A stretch of DNA of 64,000 bases from Microstegium vimineum (Eukaryota; Streptophyta; Magnoliopsida; Poales; Poaceae). The stretch lies in contig CM039128.1 in assembly GCA_022036555.1 (NCBI GenBank), positions 25,056,719 through 25,120,718 of the forward strand, written 5' to 3'. Positions 1-12,025 of the stretch are shown here, in pieces. Position numbers and translations under genes: made by a program. Positions within the stretch are counted from its first letter, which is position 1. The number at the start of each line of letters is the position of its first letter. Under the pieces are notes generated by a model. It was not told the DNA's origin. It was given only the letters and a program-made list of their open reading frames with translations, and did not search any database.

Positions 1-432
1 CTTTGCCTGCTGGAGGGGGTTGCCTTCCATGGGATCGTCCCCGGGAAACCTTCTATACCCCTCGGTCAAATTGACTTGCCCATGACGTTTGGGGAATTGG
101 ATAATTTCTGGACCGAGCTCTTCACCTCACTACCGCGCGCCCTGTCACGCGGTGTTGGGAAGCCCATGCTACGCAAAGTTCATGGCCATTCCCAACTACA
201 CCTACCTCAAGCTCAAAATGCCAGGGCCCCACGGGGTCATTACGGTCGCCTCCGAGCTTGTGGAGGCGTACCAGTATGACGTGGACAGTTGCGAGAAAGC
301 AATGGCCATGGCGCGATGGCCGGAACTAGCGGCGGCAGCTGAGGCCGCAAGCAACGAGAGAGTCGACTCCAAGGGCATGAGAAGCTTCACCCCCTAGAAG
401 GGGTAAAAGAAATCTTCCTTGACCCGTCCGCG
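1..432 (+). pseudogene. Element A aspartic protease, C-terminal remnant
   Basis: The translation resembles the end of a gypsy retropepsin and the linker to RT: a PLGQ strand, then HAVLG, YAKFMAIPNYTYLKLKMPGP and GVIT blocks, collinear with element B around 14,600-14,830. The catalytic DGG/DSG motif would lie upstream of the window. The match moves from frame 1 to frame 2 near base 130 and back to frame 1 near base 390, so at least two indels have broken it. In the family this enzyme cleaves the Gag-Pol polyprotein inside the particle. Confidence 0.7.
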
Positions 433-2520
433 ATGGACGACCGAGTGCTGCGCATCAGCGCCTCCCTAGAGCCGGAGCAGGAATTGGCGCTTGTCGGTTT
501 TCTCCGCGCGAATGGCGATATGTTCATGTGGAGCCCGGTAGACGTCCCGGGCATACCGAGAAACGTGATTGAGCACGCTTTGATGATTCAATCCGGAGCC
601 CAGCCGGTGAAGCAGCGCCTGCGCCGTTTCGACAAGGAGAGGCGATGGGCCATCTGGGAGGAGCTCCGCAAACTTCTGGCGGCGGGATTCATCAAAGAGG
701 TATTCCATCCCGAGTGGTTATCTAATCCAGTGCTAGTTAAGAAGAAGAGCGGAAAATGGAGAATGTGCGTAGATTACACCAGCCTGAACAAGGCATTCGG
801 CAAGGACCCATACCCTCTGCCGCGTATCGATCAAATCGTCGATTCCACCTCGGGGTGCAAAACGCTTTCGTTCCTCAACGCATACTCCGGTTACCACCAA
901 ATTCAGATGAAGGAATCCGATCAGCTCGCGACATCTTTCATCACGTTGTTTGGCTCTTTCTGCTACGTCACTATGCCATTCGGACTCAGAAATGCAGGAG
1001 CCACGTACTAGCGGTGCATGCACTCGGTTTTTGGGAAGCTCATCGGCACGACCGTTGAGGCACATGTCGACGACATCATGGTGAAGTCAAAGCAGACGAA
1101 AACCATGGTCGCAGGACTCGAGACAGTGTTCGGGGCCATGAGACTCATGTGCGTCAAGCTCAACCCTGAGAAGTGCGTGTTCGGGGTGCCGCGCGGCATG
1201 CTTCTCGGCTTCATTATCTACCAGCGTGGCATCGAGGTCAACCCCGATAAAATCTCTGCCATCGCCGCTATGGGAGCAATTCGCAACGTGAAGGGGGTGC
1301 AGCGGATCATGGGATGCCTCGCGTCCTTGAGCCATTTCATCTCGCGCCTCGGTGAACGAGGCCTCCCCCTTTACCGACTTCTCAAGAAGGTCGGGCACTT
1401 TACCTGGACCCCCGAGGCGCAGGAGGCCCTGGATAAGCTCAAGGCGATCCTCACAAGCGCACCTGTCCTCGTTCCGCCGACGCTACGCGAGGACCTTCTC
1501 CTATACCTAGCCGCCACCACCCAGGTGGTAAGCTCTATCATCGTCGTCGAAAGGGAGGAGGAGGGACACGCGCTAAAGGTCCAGCGACCAGTGTACTTCA
1601 TCAGCGAGGTGCTATCTAAGACCAAGACCAGGTACCCTCAAATCCAGAAGCTCCTTTATGTAGTTCTCATCACACAAAGAAAGTTGGCCCACTATTTCGA
1701 CGGCCACCACGTCATCGTCGTGTCGTCCTACCCCATAGGGGAGGTGATACAAAGCCGCGAAGCTACGGGGAGGGTGGCGAAGTGGGGACTAGAACTCATG
1801 GGGGAGTTCATCTCTTATGCGCCACGGACGACCATCAAATCCCAGGTCCTCGCGGATTTCGTCACCGAGTGGACTGAGATCCAGCTGCCGCCAGTGGCGG
1901 AGAACCAAGAGTTCTGGGTCATGTATTTTGACGGATCGCTGATGAAAACCGATGTCGGTGCCAGCCTGGTTTTCATCTCCCCGCTCAGGGTCCAGCTCAA
2001 GTACATGATCCGCATGTTCTTCCCAGCGTCTAACAATGTCGTGGAATATGAGGCCCTGGTAAACGGGCTACACATAGCAACGGAGTTGGGCATCAAAAGG
2101 CTCGACGTGCGAGGCGACTCCTAGCTCGTAGTCGAACAGGTTATGAAGGAGTCAAACTGCCATGACCCGAAGATGGCAGCATACTGCCAGGCAGTCCGCC
2201 GCCTGGAGGAAAAAGTTGATGGTCTGGAGCTCAACCACGTCTCCAGAAGATACAATGAGGCGGCGGACGAGCTCACGAAGCTGGCTTCTAGCCGGGGTAC
2301 GGTCCCGCCCGGAGTCTTCGTCAGTGACCTTCAAAAGCCGTCTATCACCTGGCATGTGGAACCCGAGGCCGAGACTCCGGAGATTACCACGGCGGAGGTC
2401 ATGGACGTCGAGGAGGTGCATGACGCCGGGGACGACGCACCGATCGGTGACGACGACCCTCCCCCGACTGGAGGGTACCTATCCAGGATTGGTTGGTTCG
2501 GGAGCGCCTCCCGACGATAG
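433..2520 (+). pseudogene. Element A reverse transcriptase and RNase H, interrupted
   Basis: Frame 1 carries the gypsy RT landmarks: PVKQRLRRF, KKKSGKWRMCVDY, DPYPLPRID, FLNAYSGYHQI, MPFGLRNAGATY, the catalytic box at about 1,063, NPEKCVFGV and FISRLGERGLPLYRLLKK. RNase H follows at about 1,920 (MYFDGSLMKTDVGA) and about 2,050 (EYEALVNGL). TAG stops at 1,009-1,011 (GATY*RC) and 2,122-2,124 (GDS*LVV) stand where the family has glutamine, so CAG became TAG. The catalytic Tyr-Val-Asp-Asp box reads HVDD, replacing the conserved aromatic residue. The reading frame changes to frame 2 near 2,480. It is a dead copy. Confidence 0.88.
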
Positions 2521-3709
2521 GAACAAAGCACGCCGCATCGCACGGCGCGCCAATTCCTTCGTCGTTATCAACCAAGAACTCTACAAATGCAGCCCCATGG
2601 GAATCTTGCAGCGTTGCATCCTTACGGAGCAGGGTGTGAGCCTACTGGAGGACATACACGCGGGGGACTGCGGATACCACGCAGCCCCCCGCACGATCGT
2701 CAGAAAGGCGTTCCGCCAAGGTTTCTACTGGCCTACGGCCGTAGCAAACGCCACGGAGGTAGTACGCGCCTGTGAAGGGTGTCAGTTCTATGCCAACAAG
2801 TCTCATTTGCACGCGCAGGCGCTGCAGACCATCCCCCTCACATGGCCTTTTGCGGTCTGGGGTCTAGACCTGGTGGGACCACTCTCCAGGGCGCCCGGGG
2901 GCTTCGACCACCTTCTCGTTGCCATCGACAAATTCTCGAAGCGGATCGAGGCACGCCCCCTCGCCCGGATCAAGTCGGCGCAGGCAGTCATGTTCTTCAC
3001 AGACATAATATATCGATTCGGAGTGCCCAACATGATCATCACCGACAACGGCACCCAATTCACTGGCAAGAAGTTCCTGGACTTCTGCGATAGGAACCAC
3101 ATCCGGGTGGATTGGGTCGTCGTCGCGCACCCCCAAACGAATGGGCAGGTCGAGCGCGCCAACGGGGTGATCCTGCATGGGTTAAAACCAAGGATCTTCA
3201 GCTGGCTTAAGAATTTCGGAGGCCGTTGGGTCACGGAATTTCCAGCCGTCCTCTGGAGCCTCAGAACGACCCAGAGCTGAGCCACTGGCTGCTCCCCTTT
3301 CTTCATGCTCTACGGGGCGGAGGCTGTACTCCCCACCGACCTGGAGTACGGTTCCCCGCGGGTCAAGGCTTACGACGAGGAGGGCAACCAAACCAACATG
3401 GAGAACGTCGTGGACCAGCTAGACGAAGCAAGGGACATCGCCCTCCTACATTCCACAAAGTACCAGCAGGCCCTCCGGAGGTACCACGATCGCCGCGTCC
3501 GCAAGCGCGAATTCAACATCGGCGACCTGGTGCTTCGGCTCCGGCAAAGCAACAAAGACAAGCACAGACTCACGCCGCTGTGGGAAGGACCGTACGTCAT
3601 GGCGGAGGTCCTCCGTCCTGGAAGCTACAAGATCGCCACCATGGGTCCCGACAGCCAGGTCTTCTCCAACGCCTGGAACATCGAAAAGCTACGTCGCTTC
3701 TATCCCTAA
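2521..3709 (+). pseudogene. Element A integrase, one in-frame stop
   Basis: Frame 2 gives an HHCC zinc finger (DIHAGDCGYHAAPRT with CEGCQFY, about 2,650-2,795), then the catalytic core with Asp in WGLDLVGPL, Asp in TDNGTQF and Glu in NGQVERANG, so the D,D-E triad is intact. TGA at 3,278-3,280 replaces the arginine codon expected in TTPSRATG-like sequence, consistent with CGA to TGA. Past the stop the C-terminal region (YGAEAVLPTDLEYGSPRV to IEKLRRFYP) continues in frame to TAA at 3,707-3,709. The family inserts the cDNA into host DNA. Confidence 0.87.
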
Positions 3710-6385
3710 ACGTCTCCCCCCGAATCACATACGCCTGTGTTAGTATCTTTTCTTTGGAAGAGATTTGATATACGCCACGCGGGGAACACGCAGCCCAAAT
3801 GGTAAGCAAGACGCGCTCCCAGCCTGGGGTCGAGCGTCTTACTCGGGGGCTGGATGAAGGGACTGCTTTTCCTCTATTTTTTTCAATAAAATCTTGCCTC
3901 ATCCCAATCTCCTCCCCATGTTCGACCGTTTTTGCTCGAAGTTTGTTCCCACTCGCGCGTGAGAATTTTTTTCTAACATTCGTAGGGACACTAGGCTCAA
4001 CGCCACGCTTACCCTCAAGCGCAAGCAGGGCTCGGCCCGACCCTCAACACGGTTCACCCGACGCATCCAGAGATCGGACGAACGTGTATGCGCTGACACC
4101 AACGGGGACGGCCTCTGGGTCCAGGTAAGCTAAAGGGATAGGGGTTATAGACGCCCCGATGGCCCATTACGATCCAGAGATACGAAGGCCGACCCAGCGG
4201 GGTTCGAAATGGCAGTCTCAGGACAACAGAGCGAGGAGCGAATAGGGAATGGACACGCTAGCGGTCATTAGCCTGGCAATCGGATGCTAAGGTCATTCCC
4301 AGATTTCGTATTTGAGTCCGTCTTTACGGATGATTGGTTCATGGTATTCCTACCGAAGGAAGGCAGCAGGCCCCCGGGACCATCGAACGGACCCGGCTAC
4401 TAGATGAAACCGATTTGGAGTGAGCCATGACATGGGCCACAAGCCGAAACCCCAGCGAACGGGAACCGAGCACCCCACTCCAATGTTCCCGTTATTACCT
4501 TGACGAGCATCCATGGTTCGTCTACCTCAAGGATAGCATGGTCCGGCTCATACTCCCCCTTCTCGCGGAGAGATGCGCGGGGAACGTACAAAAAGACGGC
4601 ACAGACCCAAGACGTTTCCTTACATCGAGTAGAGGCTCGGGGGCTGCCGCCGCACCCCTCCTACCGGTTCAAGCAACTGGATAATGGAAAGGGAAAAAGG
4701 CGTACCAAACCTCATGCCTCAGAGGCCCACACAGGTAAAAAATGACAGACGAGCATCACATTCTTATACGCTAATCCTTACGAAGGTTACATACTTTTCA
4801 GGTACCACAAGGGCCAGACCAAATTGTCATATACCTAATCAAACACAAGGTGGAGTGAAGAGGGATCCCGGCCGAGGGACAAAGGAAAGGGAAGCAGGGC
4901 AAGCTTCAAGCGCCCTGCGCACACCGGTAACGTCGTTCCGAGGGCTGCCTCTCAGGCGAACACCCAACGAGCCAACTACCCCTGCTTCGTCTCTTGCGAC
5001 GGGGCAGCGATTGCACCACCGTCACCCAAGACCTGCGTGGTCGACTGCGTCCCCAGAAAAAGGCATGACGAGCTGGTCAAGCATTTTCTTGGGTCACGCT
5101 TCGAACGTCGGGCCGCGGAACGCTCGTCGGTCCAGCAACACACCCCGCCTTACTCCGGGAGGGCGTTCCCCAACACCGAAGGACGTTCAGGACCACTCCC
5201 TCGAAGCCCAGCTAGGCATGCAGCAACAGTGTTTACACCGGTGCTACATGATCAAGGCAACCCCGTGCGCTGTGCGCAGACGGTCACCTTCTGATCCCTA
5301 GGGCTTCGGGGGGTGGCACCGACACGTCCTCACCCGGACGCGACCGGGCTCACCAGCCCGAAGGTCCATCGTCCCCCAATAGTGGCGTCGCCACCAGTAA
5401 GCCCAAGGAACGTCTAGCTTAGAAAGCTGTGCGGGCAGACCACATAGTCTTTCAGCTAGACGCATCCTTGGCCCCCAGCTACGGGAGATGGCATGGGAGC
5501 ACGACCGTCCCGTGGGACGAGATGATGGGGAAGAACTGCACATGCCGCAAAACTCCCCCTGACATCTCTCGCCCGATGACACGAGATGGTGGCGCTCCCA
5601 ACGCAAAACTTCCTCTGAAACCGGTGCTGCTCTCAAAAGGCCGCCCACCAGGGTGGCTCAAGGGACTCTCCGACGAGGCCTCAGAGGAAGAATCTAGGGC
5701 AAGCCATACCCTGTGGATATGAATCTCCCCACAGGCGGCCACCCCTATTTATAGCCCGCCAGGGCACTCACGCGGCAGCAGGCCCGTGAGGCTACAGAAA
5801 CTCCTCCCAACCACGTCGCACTGTGTGACAGCACCCACTTCGAAAGGGTGCAGCGAAGCTATAAATGGCCAAGCAGACGGGTGGCTCAGAGCGCGTCGTT
5901 CGGAGTCTTAACTACAGAACAAGCAGTGCTCTGGCACCGCTCCTCGAATGCGGAAGACACGGCACGCCCACTTTTGGGCTACGGGAGGGGAGGGGCGCAG
6001 TCAGACCACGAAACCCAACAAACATATCTTTGACCGATCAATCGTACGTACAGGCAGAAAGACAGCACGGCGAGTACCGACTCGTCATCTCAGGGAACGT
6101 CATCCCGAGGCCAACAGTGCCACCTGCAGCAGGGCTGGCATGCAACCAGAGCTCTGGCTCTGACGTACGGAGCAGACCACTCCCTCCCCGCCTCATGAGG
6201 GAGGCGAAGGGTCAAGCACTATGCCAGGTTTCCGAATAAACCCTTAGGAGGAAATTTTTTCCCCTAAGGCCTCGGGGGCTACACCTGGCGGGTGCGCTCG
6301 CGCGCACCCACCGGAATCCAAAAACCTAACCAAACCACCATAGGCGCTCTCGGAAGCCTCCGGTGTAGTCCTTCACTACATCGAA
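3710..6385 (+). other. Element A 3' untranslated region, no recognisable gene
   Basis: About 2.7 kb between the integrase stop and the polypurine tract. I find no coding region with family motifs on either strand; the open frames are short and GC-driven. The purine-rich core CTCGGGGGCT of the polypurine tract recurs upstream at 3,842-3,851, 4,636-4,645 and 6,271-6,280. An antisense cargo gene like those of B, C and D was looked for and not seen. Confidence 0.7.
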
Positions 6386-6399
6386 GGCTCGGGGGCTAC
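6386..6399 (+). other. Polypurine tract of element A
   Basis: GGCTCGGGGGCTAC directly precedes the LTR start TGTCGG at 6,400. This is the normal position for the plus-strand primer of an LTR retrotransposon. Confidence 0.75.
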
Positions 6400-6492
6400 T
6401 GTCGGATACCTAGAAATAGGGTACCCAATTTACTAGACTCCACGAAAACAAAATCAACCATCGGGGGCTCCTCCGCCTCACTAGAGCCAAGG

Positions 6493-6512
6493 TGACGTCA
6501 TTCGTGACGTCA
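6493..6512. promoter_or_regulatory. Paired TGACGTCA (bZIP-type) sites in U3 of LTR A
   Basis: Perfect 8-bp palindromes at 6,493-6,500 and 6,505-6,512, with starts 12 bp apart. TGACG repeats of this kind are the core of as-1/ocs-type elements bound by plant TGA-class bZIP factors. Binding is inference from the motif. Confidence 0.5.
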
Positions 6513-7069
6513 TCAACCCTCAATGGTTCTTCCGCCCCGTCCGAGCTAGGGAGGCGTCATCTGTGACGCTTTCCCTGCCCTCGGAGATCTTTTCCACGTC
6601 AGGGGCCCATGACGCCCTAGCCCTTATAGTCAAAAGGTCCACAATGCCCTCCGTCCTCAGGGATGGGGTTCCAAGGTAGTGGCGCCATGCCTACCCCTGT
6701 TTTCCCCTGCGTTACAAGGTCATGTGTTGCCTAACCGACGACTTGTGCGCCCTACACCTGCGCCATACCTCCGATGGACACTCGAATAGGGATTAGGGTG
6801 TCATCAGCCCTGTATGACGGAACGCGGGGGTGCCTGGCCCTGTGTGACCAGTCCCCACCCATGCCCAAGTGAGGGAACAGCGGAGTCCCCAGTCTCAAGA
6901 CGCATGGCTAAACACCACAAGGACGAACAGGACCCGGACGTGTGTCTACTGGCACGATCTTCCTCGGGAAGGAAGGCAGAAAGAAGACAAAGCTCTCCCT
7001 CGGTAGCAGCCAAAGCCGGCCCACGTTCACTCCTCCTCTCTCTACTGTACTCCTCCATCTCTCCCTACG

Positions 7070-7076
7070 TATAAAG
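7070..7076 (+). promoter_or_regulatory. TATA box of LTR A
   Basis: TATAAAG lies 337 bp before the LTR end, after a C/T-rich stretch and before a CA-rich presumed R region. It is a plausible core promoter for genomic RNA. Confidence 0.55.
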
Positions 7077-7406
7077 GGAGAGAATGGACCCCATCTTGAC
7101 GGGGGCTGGACATCCCAACGTTCATTCACACACACTCAAACTCGCACACACGCGAACACACACCAGAACCAAGAACCTAAGATGCACGAGACCTGGGAAG
7201 GCGCTTCCCTCTCTCACTAAAGCTTGTAGCTTCCCTCTACGAGCTCTCCACGCTCGGTAATACGACCCCGCAACACACTGGATGTAGGGCGTTCATGCCT
7301 GAACCATTAGAAACCTCTGTGTTCTCCGAGCGTAACCATCCAAACTCGGACACGTTTAGAAATTTACTCGTTGGTCGTCTAGACCCCGCCATTTTAGACA
7401 CCGACA

Positions 7407-9205
7407 CTTCCTTTCTCATGACTTCTGGATTTTGGTGGTCCTTCCTTGTTATATATTCTGTTGTGCTTGCACTGATGTCTTAACCTTTAGGGTGTTCCTC
7501 TTTCTCCTGATGACTATGCTGCTGAGTGAAACTGAGCAGCCCCCGGGCTTATGCCCTCCTTGTGGTAGTTGAGTGGGTAGAAGAATTCTTGTGAATGGAG
7601 TTAGAGGTAGACTAACTCTTCGGTTAGATTTTCCGGGGAAGTTTGGCGTGGTAGGAAAAAGAAGTCTTGTGAAGTAGCTTCCATGCCTTCTCTGTCTAAC
7701 TGCTTGACCCCGGGCTGTAACTGTTGTCGCTCCTGAGTTTAATGAAGTTGTACACTTCATATTTCTAGCTGTGCATGCTTGCACCGAACTCCTGCTAGAA
7801 AGGCTAGAGTTGGAGCTGTCCAATTTCATTTACTGAAAGTGGTTTTCTGCCTAAGATCCGGCACTTCTTCACGCTTTGTGAGGATTTCAGGTTGTTTTTT
7901 ACTTGTAAGGTTTCTGCTTGGGAGTCAGGCCTTCTTTGGTGGTAGATCTGGTATAACCCTGGCTACAGCCTTTATATTTTGTCACTTGTGGTCTTTTGTT
8001 GTAGATGTGGCTTAGTCTGGTTATTGTAAGTTTATTGGCCGAGTTGTTTTTGTGGCCTGCAGAGTTATTGATGGTTGTATGATTGTCCTTGGAATATTCT
8101 TCCGGATATTCTGTATAGTACCTTCATATACTGTCGTTATTGTAGCTGTTTTTATCTCATCAATGTAGTCCTTATAGAATCTTTTGCCTTTACTGCTCCC
8201 TTTATGTATTATTGCTGTCGTTGCCCATTATTCATGGACTTGGTGTATGTGCACCCCTTGTTCTTCTATAAATACGTGTAGTATGGTTGTCTTGTCATAT
8301 ATCTTCTTCCTTCTTTTGTAAAGATTTTTGTTGTATCATGGATATTGTAGTTGGCGAGCTTGACGAGCCCTAGGGCTTCTTTTTATCCTCTGAGTTGTAA
8401 TCTAATGAATGGTGTAGTTCTTGTGATAGAAACTAGCATGTAGCTAGTTTCAGGGTAGTGCCAAGCTGAAGGCGGCTTTGAGGCAAATGGTGTAGTTCTT
8501 GTGATGAGGCTGTCGCATGTTATGCTGCCTCATCTTCCAGTGTCCTAGTGTCATGCCTCTGGCTGATCTCGCGGCCTTGGTTGAAGAAGTATACCTTGGC
8601 TGGTCCTGTGCAATGTCATTTTGGCGCCTGCTGGTGTTGATCCGCCTTCTCTCTGTCGAAGACCTGGCGGATCTGTGAATCTTGAATGTCTTCTGGGGTC
8701 TGCTTCTATTACCTTTGGCAAATAGGTGTGGCTTGTCTTGTTGGGTGTCTAGCACGTCTGAGTTATTTGGCTCTGTCTGTATCTTGATTCTCGAGGTTTT
8801 TAGCCTCGAATTCGGTTGGGTTCCTCATTACTAACTTGTACTAGTTCCTTTCGGCCATGTAACTTTGTATTTGGTTTGTACTTTCAAAGAATGTGTATGA
8901 TGAAGCACCAAGGACTTGTTGTCTATATTTTTCGAGTTCTTGTACATGTCTTGATTGTAATGCCGAGTTCGTTTGTTCCGCGAGTTGTCTGTATTCTTTG
9001 AAAAAAGATGTGGTCTAACTGCTTTATGTTCCGTTCCGTGATTGGTGGAACTTTTCACCTTCTGGATTTTACGCTATGGGTAAAATTTCCTTATAAGTCT
9101 GTCCCTCTGTTATCCCCTCTCTTTTACCTTGCAGTAAAAACCTTTTCCCTTTGTTCGCAAACCCTAACTGTCGTTGTTGCTCCGATCATCTTCGATCCGC
9201 CTCGA
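7407..9205 (+). other. Upstream part of element C cargo gene (promoter/5' UTR region)
   Basis: T-rich sequence between LTR A and the cargo-gene start codon. No protein motif was recognised. A TATA-like CTATAAATA lies at 8,266-8,274, over 900 bp before the ATG, so if it is used a 5' UTR intron would be likely. A 20-bp motif recurs at about 8,406 and 8,487. No trace of the B/C-type LTR is present here, so C's 3' LTR should lie to the left of element A. Confidence 0.4.
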
Positions 9206-11547
9206 ATGGTGAAGAAGAACAAGAACAAGAGCAAGGGCAAGACTGAATTTGTGGATGAAGATACTGTCTTGGAGCGAATAGAGAATCCTGAGTTCGTCGA
9301 GATGTCGCGCCAGATGAAGCAATCTCCCAAGCTATCGACTCAGGAAGCGGATTTAGATCTGCTTGTTGCTCATGGGCTGCTTCAAGGGTGGGTGTATTTT
9401 GGTTACTCCGTTCCTGGTGAGCATATGATTCCCAATCCTTCTCCTGATCAATACATTCTTTTTGTTTCCTTTGTCCGTGTCGGACTCTGCTTCCCTCCAT
9501 TGGCCTTCTTGATGGAGTTCCTTTATTTTTACGGCATTCAGCTTCATCATCTGACCCCTAACGGGGTTCTTTTCCTTGCTTCATTTGCTCATTTGTACGA
9601 GGCGTTTATTGGCATCCCGCCTTGCCTTCTCCTTCTCCGGCACTTCTTTCGCCTTCGATTTCATGAGAAAGCTCCTAGCCGTTCTTTTGGCTGTTGTGCT
9701 CTTCAGTTTTGTCAAGGGATGAAGAACAGCTATTTCTCTTTTACCCTTTACGAGTCAGTTAAAGATTGGGCAGATAAATGGTTCTACATTTCCATGCCTG
9801 ACGATTATTTCTCTTCTGGTCTTGCTGCTCTTCCCACTTCTCTCCCCTATTGGTGTGACCTTTTGTCTCCTACTGAATCTTTGGCGATTAAGCCTTTGCT
9901 GACTCGGATAAGTTTCTTGAAACAATCCGGGTTAACTGGCAATGGGTTCGTTGCCAATTACTATCGGCACCGGGTTCAAGCTCTTATGCAGAGGGAAAAT
10001 CTTGGTTTTGAATATACCGGTTCTTCTGATCCTTCGCGGATTATCCCTGAATCCGAGTTGTCTGAGATGACATGTTTGATCGTTTGGGGAGGGTCTTGAG
10101 TGGTGTGTCTGTCATGCCTCCCCAGATTTCTGAGTACCATGCTGGAAATCCACCTCCTCCGGTTAGTACTCTATTTCAGCCTATTCTAATTTATTTTTCT
10201 CTAAGTTTTTGTTTGTTGATGGTTTGTTTTGTGTTTCAGGATCATGGTCATTCTTTTAGGCTAAACTTGCCTTTTGGACGTGATGTTTTTGTTCGTGAGG
10301 ATACTGCTGCTGAAGTTACCATAGCTTCGGGTTCTTCTTCCAGGTTGATCCCTGGAATTTGTAATATTGATGGGTATGTACCTTATGTCCCTGATCCTCG
10401 TGTTGCTCAACTTGTAATGTTTTCTAGGAAGAGGAAACTTGAGTCTTTAGCTCAACCTCCTCCGCTATCTTCCGTCACTCGTCGACGCACTTCTCGGTCA
10501 CGCGCTCCCACAAGTAACATTATTGTAGGTGATCATTGTATTTGTCATCCGAGTTTTTTTGTGTACCACTCTTCTTTATTCTTCTGCCTTGTTCTTTTTT
10601 CAGATGGCCAATCCATCCTTCTAAACGAAGAGTAGTCAGATAATGATCCTCCTTTTACCCATCCTCTGTGAGTTGTTTTCTTGAAGTCTTTGTGATTTTT
10701 GTTTAGAGATCCTCTATTTATTGTAAGTTTTATTTAGTCGTAGATCATCTGTTGGACAGTCATCTGGTGAAGCTGCTCCGATTCCTTTGGCTATTCCAAT
10801 CCCTTCTTCTTCATTACTCGATGATGATTTTTCTTTTGACATCCCTGATCTTTCCTTTGCTTCTGTTGCTGCTTCCTTCAGCAAGTCGGCCAAGTAAGTT
10901 GGCTTCGCTATGAGATATTTGTATCTTTATCTTATCTTTGCCTAATATTCTTTGCTTTTTATTCTTTTAGGCCTTCTTCTGGAGCTCCTGATTCGTCCCA
11001 TGATGGTAAGACTTTTTGTCTTTGTTGATGAAAAAAAATTGTTTTTTGTTTATATTTTAACTCTTCTTGTTTTATTTCTTGCAGGACTTTGCACTCCTGA
11101 TGCTGCTAATGTTGCCGGTGTTTCTCAATTTGTTGGTGCCAGTCCTCCTGAAGGTGTGCCTCTTATTGAGGTGCCTGAGTTGAGCCTCCTAGCCAAAGCT
11201 CCAACTTCTTCTTCAGCAATGCCTTTGCTTATTCAAGGGCCAGAGGTTCAGCTCAGCCGAGTTGAACGAGTTCAAAAGCTTGTTTCTTCTTGGACGGATT
11301 TATCATTATCATTTGGAACTGAATTGAAGGTATTTATTCTTGTCTCTCTCTTTTGGTCTTGTTCTTTTGTGCTTTATTTTGATTCATGTCTCTTTCAGGA
11401 TGTCTGTCGGGAGTTGACTGCTTCTTCCTCAGAAAATCAGTCGACTGTTACTCTTCAAGCTGAACTTGACAGGGTTCATCTTGAGTTGTCTCAGACTCGT
11501 GCTGCTTTGGAGCAAGAAAAGACTCTTCGAGTAGTTGCTGATGGTTC
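9206..11547 (+). pseudogene. Element C antisense cargo gene, 7 of about 9 exons, cut by element B
   Basis: Exons read as 9206-10161, 10240-10528, 10604-10667, 10738-10893, 10971-11005, 11085-11329 and 11399-11547, with GT-AG introns of 69-79 bp. The N-terminus is lysine-rich; residues about 50-180 (GYSVPGEH, PPLAFLMEFLYFYGIQL, HLTPNGVLFLASFAHLYEAF) match the 'putative gypsy type transposon' domain (PF04195 by recall), followed by a basic region and a coiled coil. A single-base loss near 10,065 shifts frame and TAG at 10,633-10,635 replaces tyrosine (TAC in the B copy). The LTR of B interrupts the last exon seen. The protein's function is unknown. It is antisense to element C's pol. Confidence 0.75.
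11543..11547. other. Presumed left target-site duplication of element B (GGTTC)
   Basis: The five bases before the B LTR. The matching right copy is missing because B's 3' LTR is deleted, so it cannot be confirmed. Confidence 0.35.
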
Positions 11548-12004
11548 TGTCGATGGGATATCCTATAGGGTACCCAAAGACCGGCTTACCTAAGCTCTAG
11601 GCCTCCTTTTCTCAGCCCACAAAGGAAGACAAATAGAAGAAACCGAATTCTACTCGGTAAGGACAGCAAGACCGAAGCGCATCTTAGGACTCTAAGTTTG
11701 TAACCGGGTAGGATTAGAGTAACCTCGACTAGTTCCTGGACTATAAAGGGCTGGTGAGGGCATCACCCAAAGAGAGTTCCCTACATACTACACAACATCC
11801 GATACGTAGAGCGACACACAACATCTTGTATCACGATCAAGAGCAATAACAGACGACTCAACTGGACGTAGGGTTATTACTCGACCTTGTCGAGGGCCTG
11901 AACCAGTATAAACCGTGTCTCCCTGCGTGTCCAACCACTAAGGTTTCACTATTCGCCGAGGCACGAACTACTGTCTCGGGTAACCCCGTGGTAAAACATC
12001 GATA
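11548..12004 (+). repeat. 5' LTR of element B (457 bp)
   Basis: It starts TGTCGATGGGATATCC and ends CATCGATA, where C has CATCGACA, so the terminal CA has mutated to TA. A TATA box (TATAAAG) lies at 11,742-11,748. It aligns along its length with the inverted LTR at 28,490-28,960, with scattered substitutions, as expected for two separate insertions of one family. Confidence 0.85.
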
Positions 12005-12006
12005 GC

Positions 12007-12025
12007 TGGCGCGCCAGGTAGGGGC
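12007..12025 (+). other. Primer-binding site of element B
   Basis: TGGCGCGCCAGGTAGGGGC starts two bases after the LTR; element C has the equivalent TGGCGCGTCAGATAGGGG. TGG at the start complements the CCA end of a tRNA. I did not assign the tRNA. Confidence 0.6.

Larger units (their letters stand above)
1..7406 (+). mobile_element. Ty3/gypsy LTR retrotransposon A (5' end outside window)
   Basis: A gypsy-type element in the order protease remnant, RT, RNase H, integrase, long 3' untranslated region, polypurine tract, 3' LTR. Integrase follows RT, which defines Ty3/gypsy. The gag and 5' LTR would lie left of base 1, so no target-site duplication can be checked. The 2.7 kb between integrase and LTR suggests the Tat lineage, but this is inference. 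Pol is broken by three stop codons and about three frameshifts, so the copy cannot make its own enzymes. It seems inserted in element C, whose cargo-gene side resumes at 7,407. Confidence 0.9.
6400..7406 (+). repeat. 3' LTR of element A (1,007 bp)
   Basis: It begins TGTCGG and ends CCGACA, a 6-bp inverted terminal repeat with canonical TG...CA ends, immediately after the polypurine tract. It contains two TGACGTCA palindromes near its 5' end and a TATA-like box near 7,070. The partner LTR is outside the window, so insertion age cannot be estimated. Confidence 0.85.

Noticed and set aside
4684..5301. 205-codon open frame in element A 3' region as a cargo gene
   Set aside because: No domain, no splice-like structure, biased GC-rich composition; it did not resemble either cargo gene on either strand.
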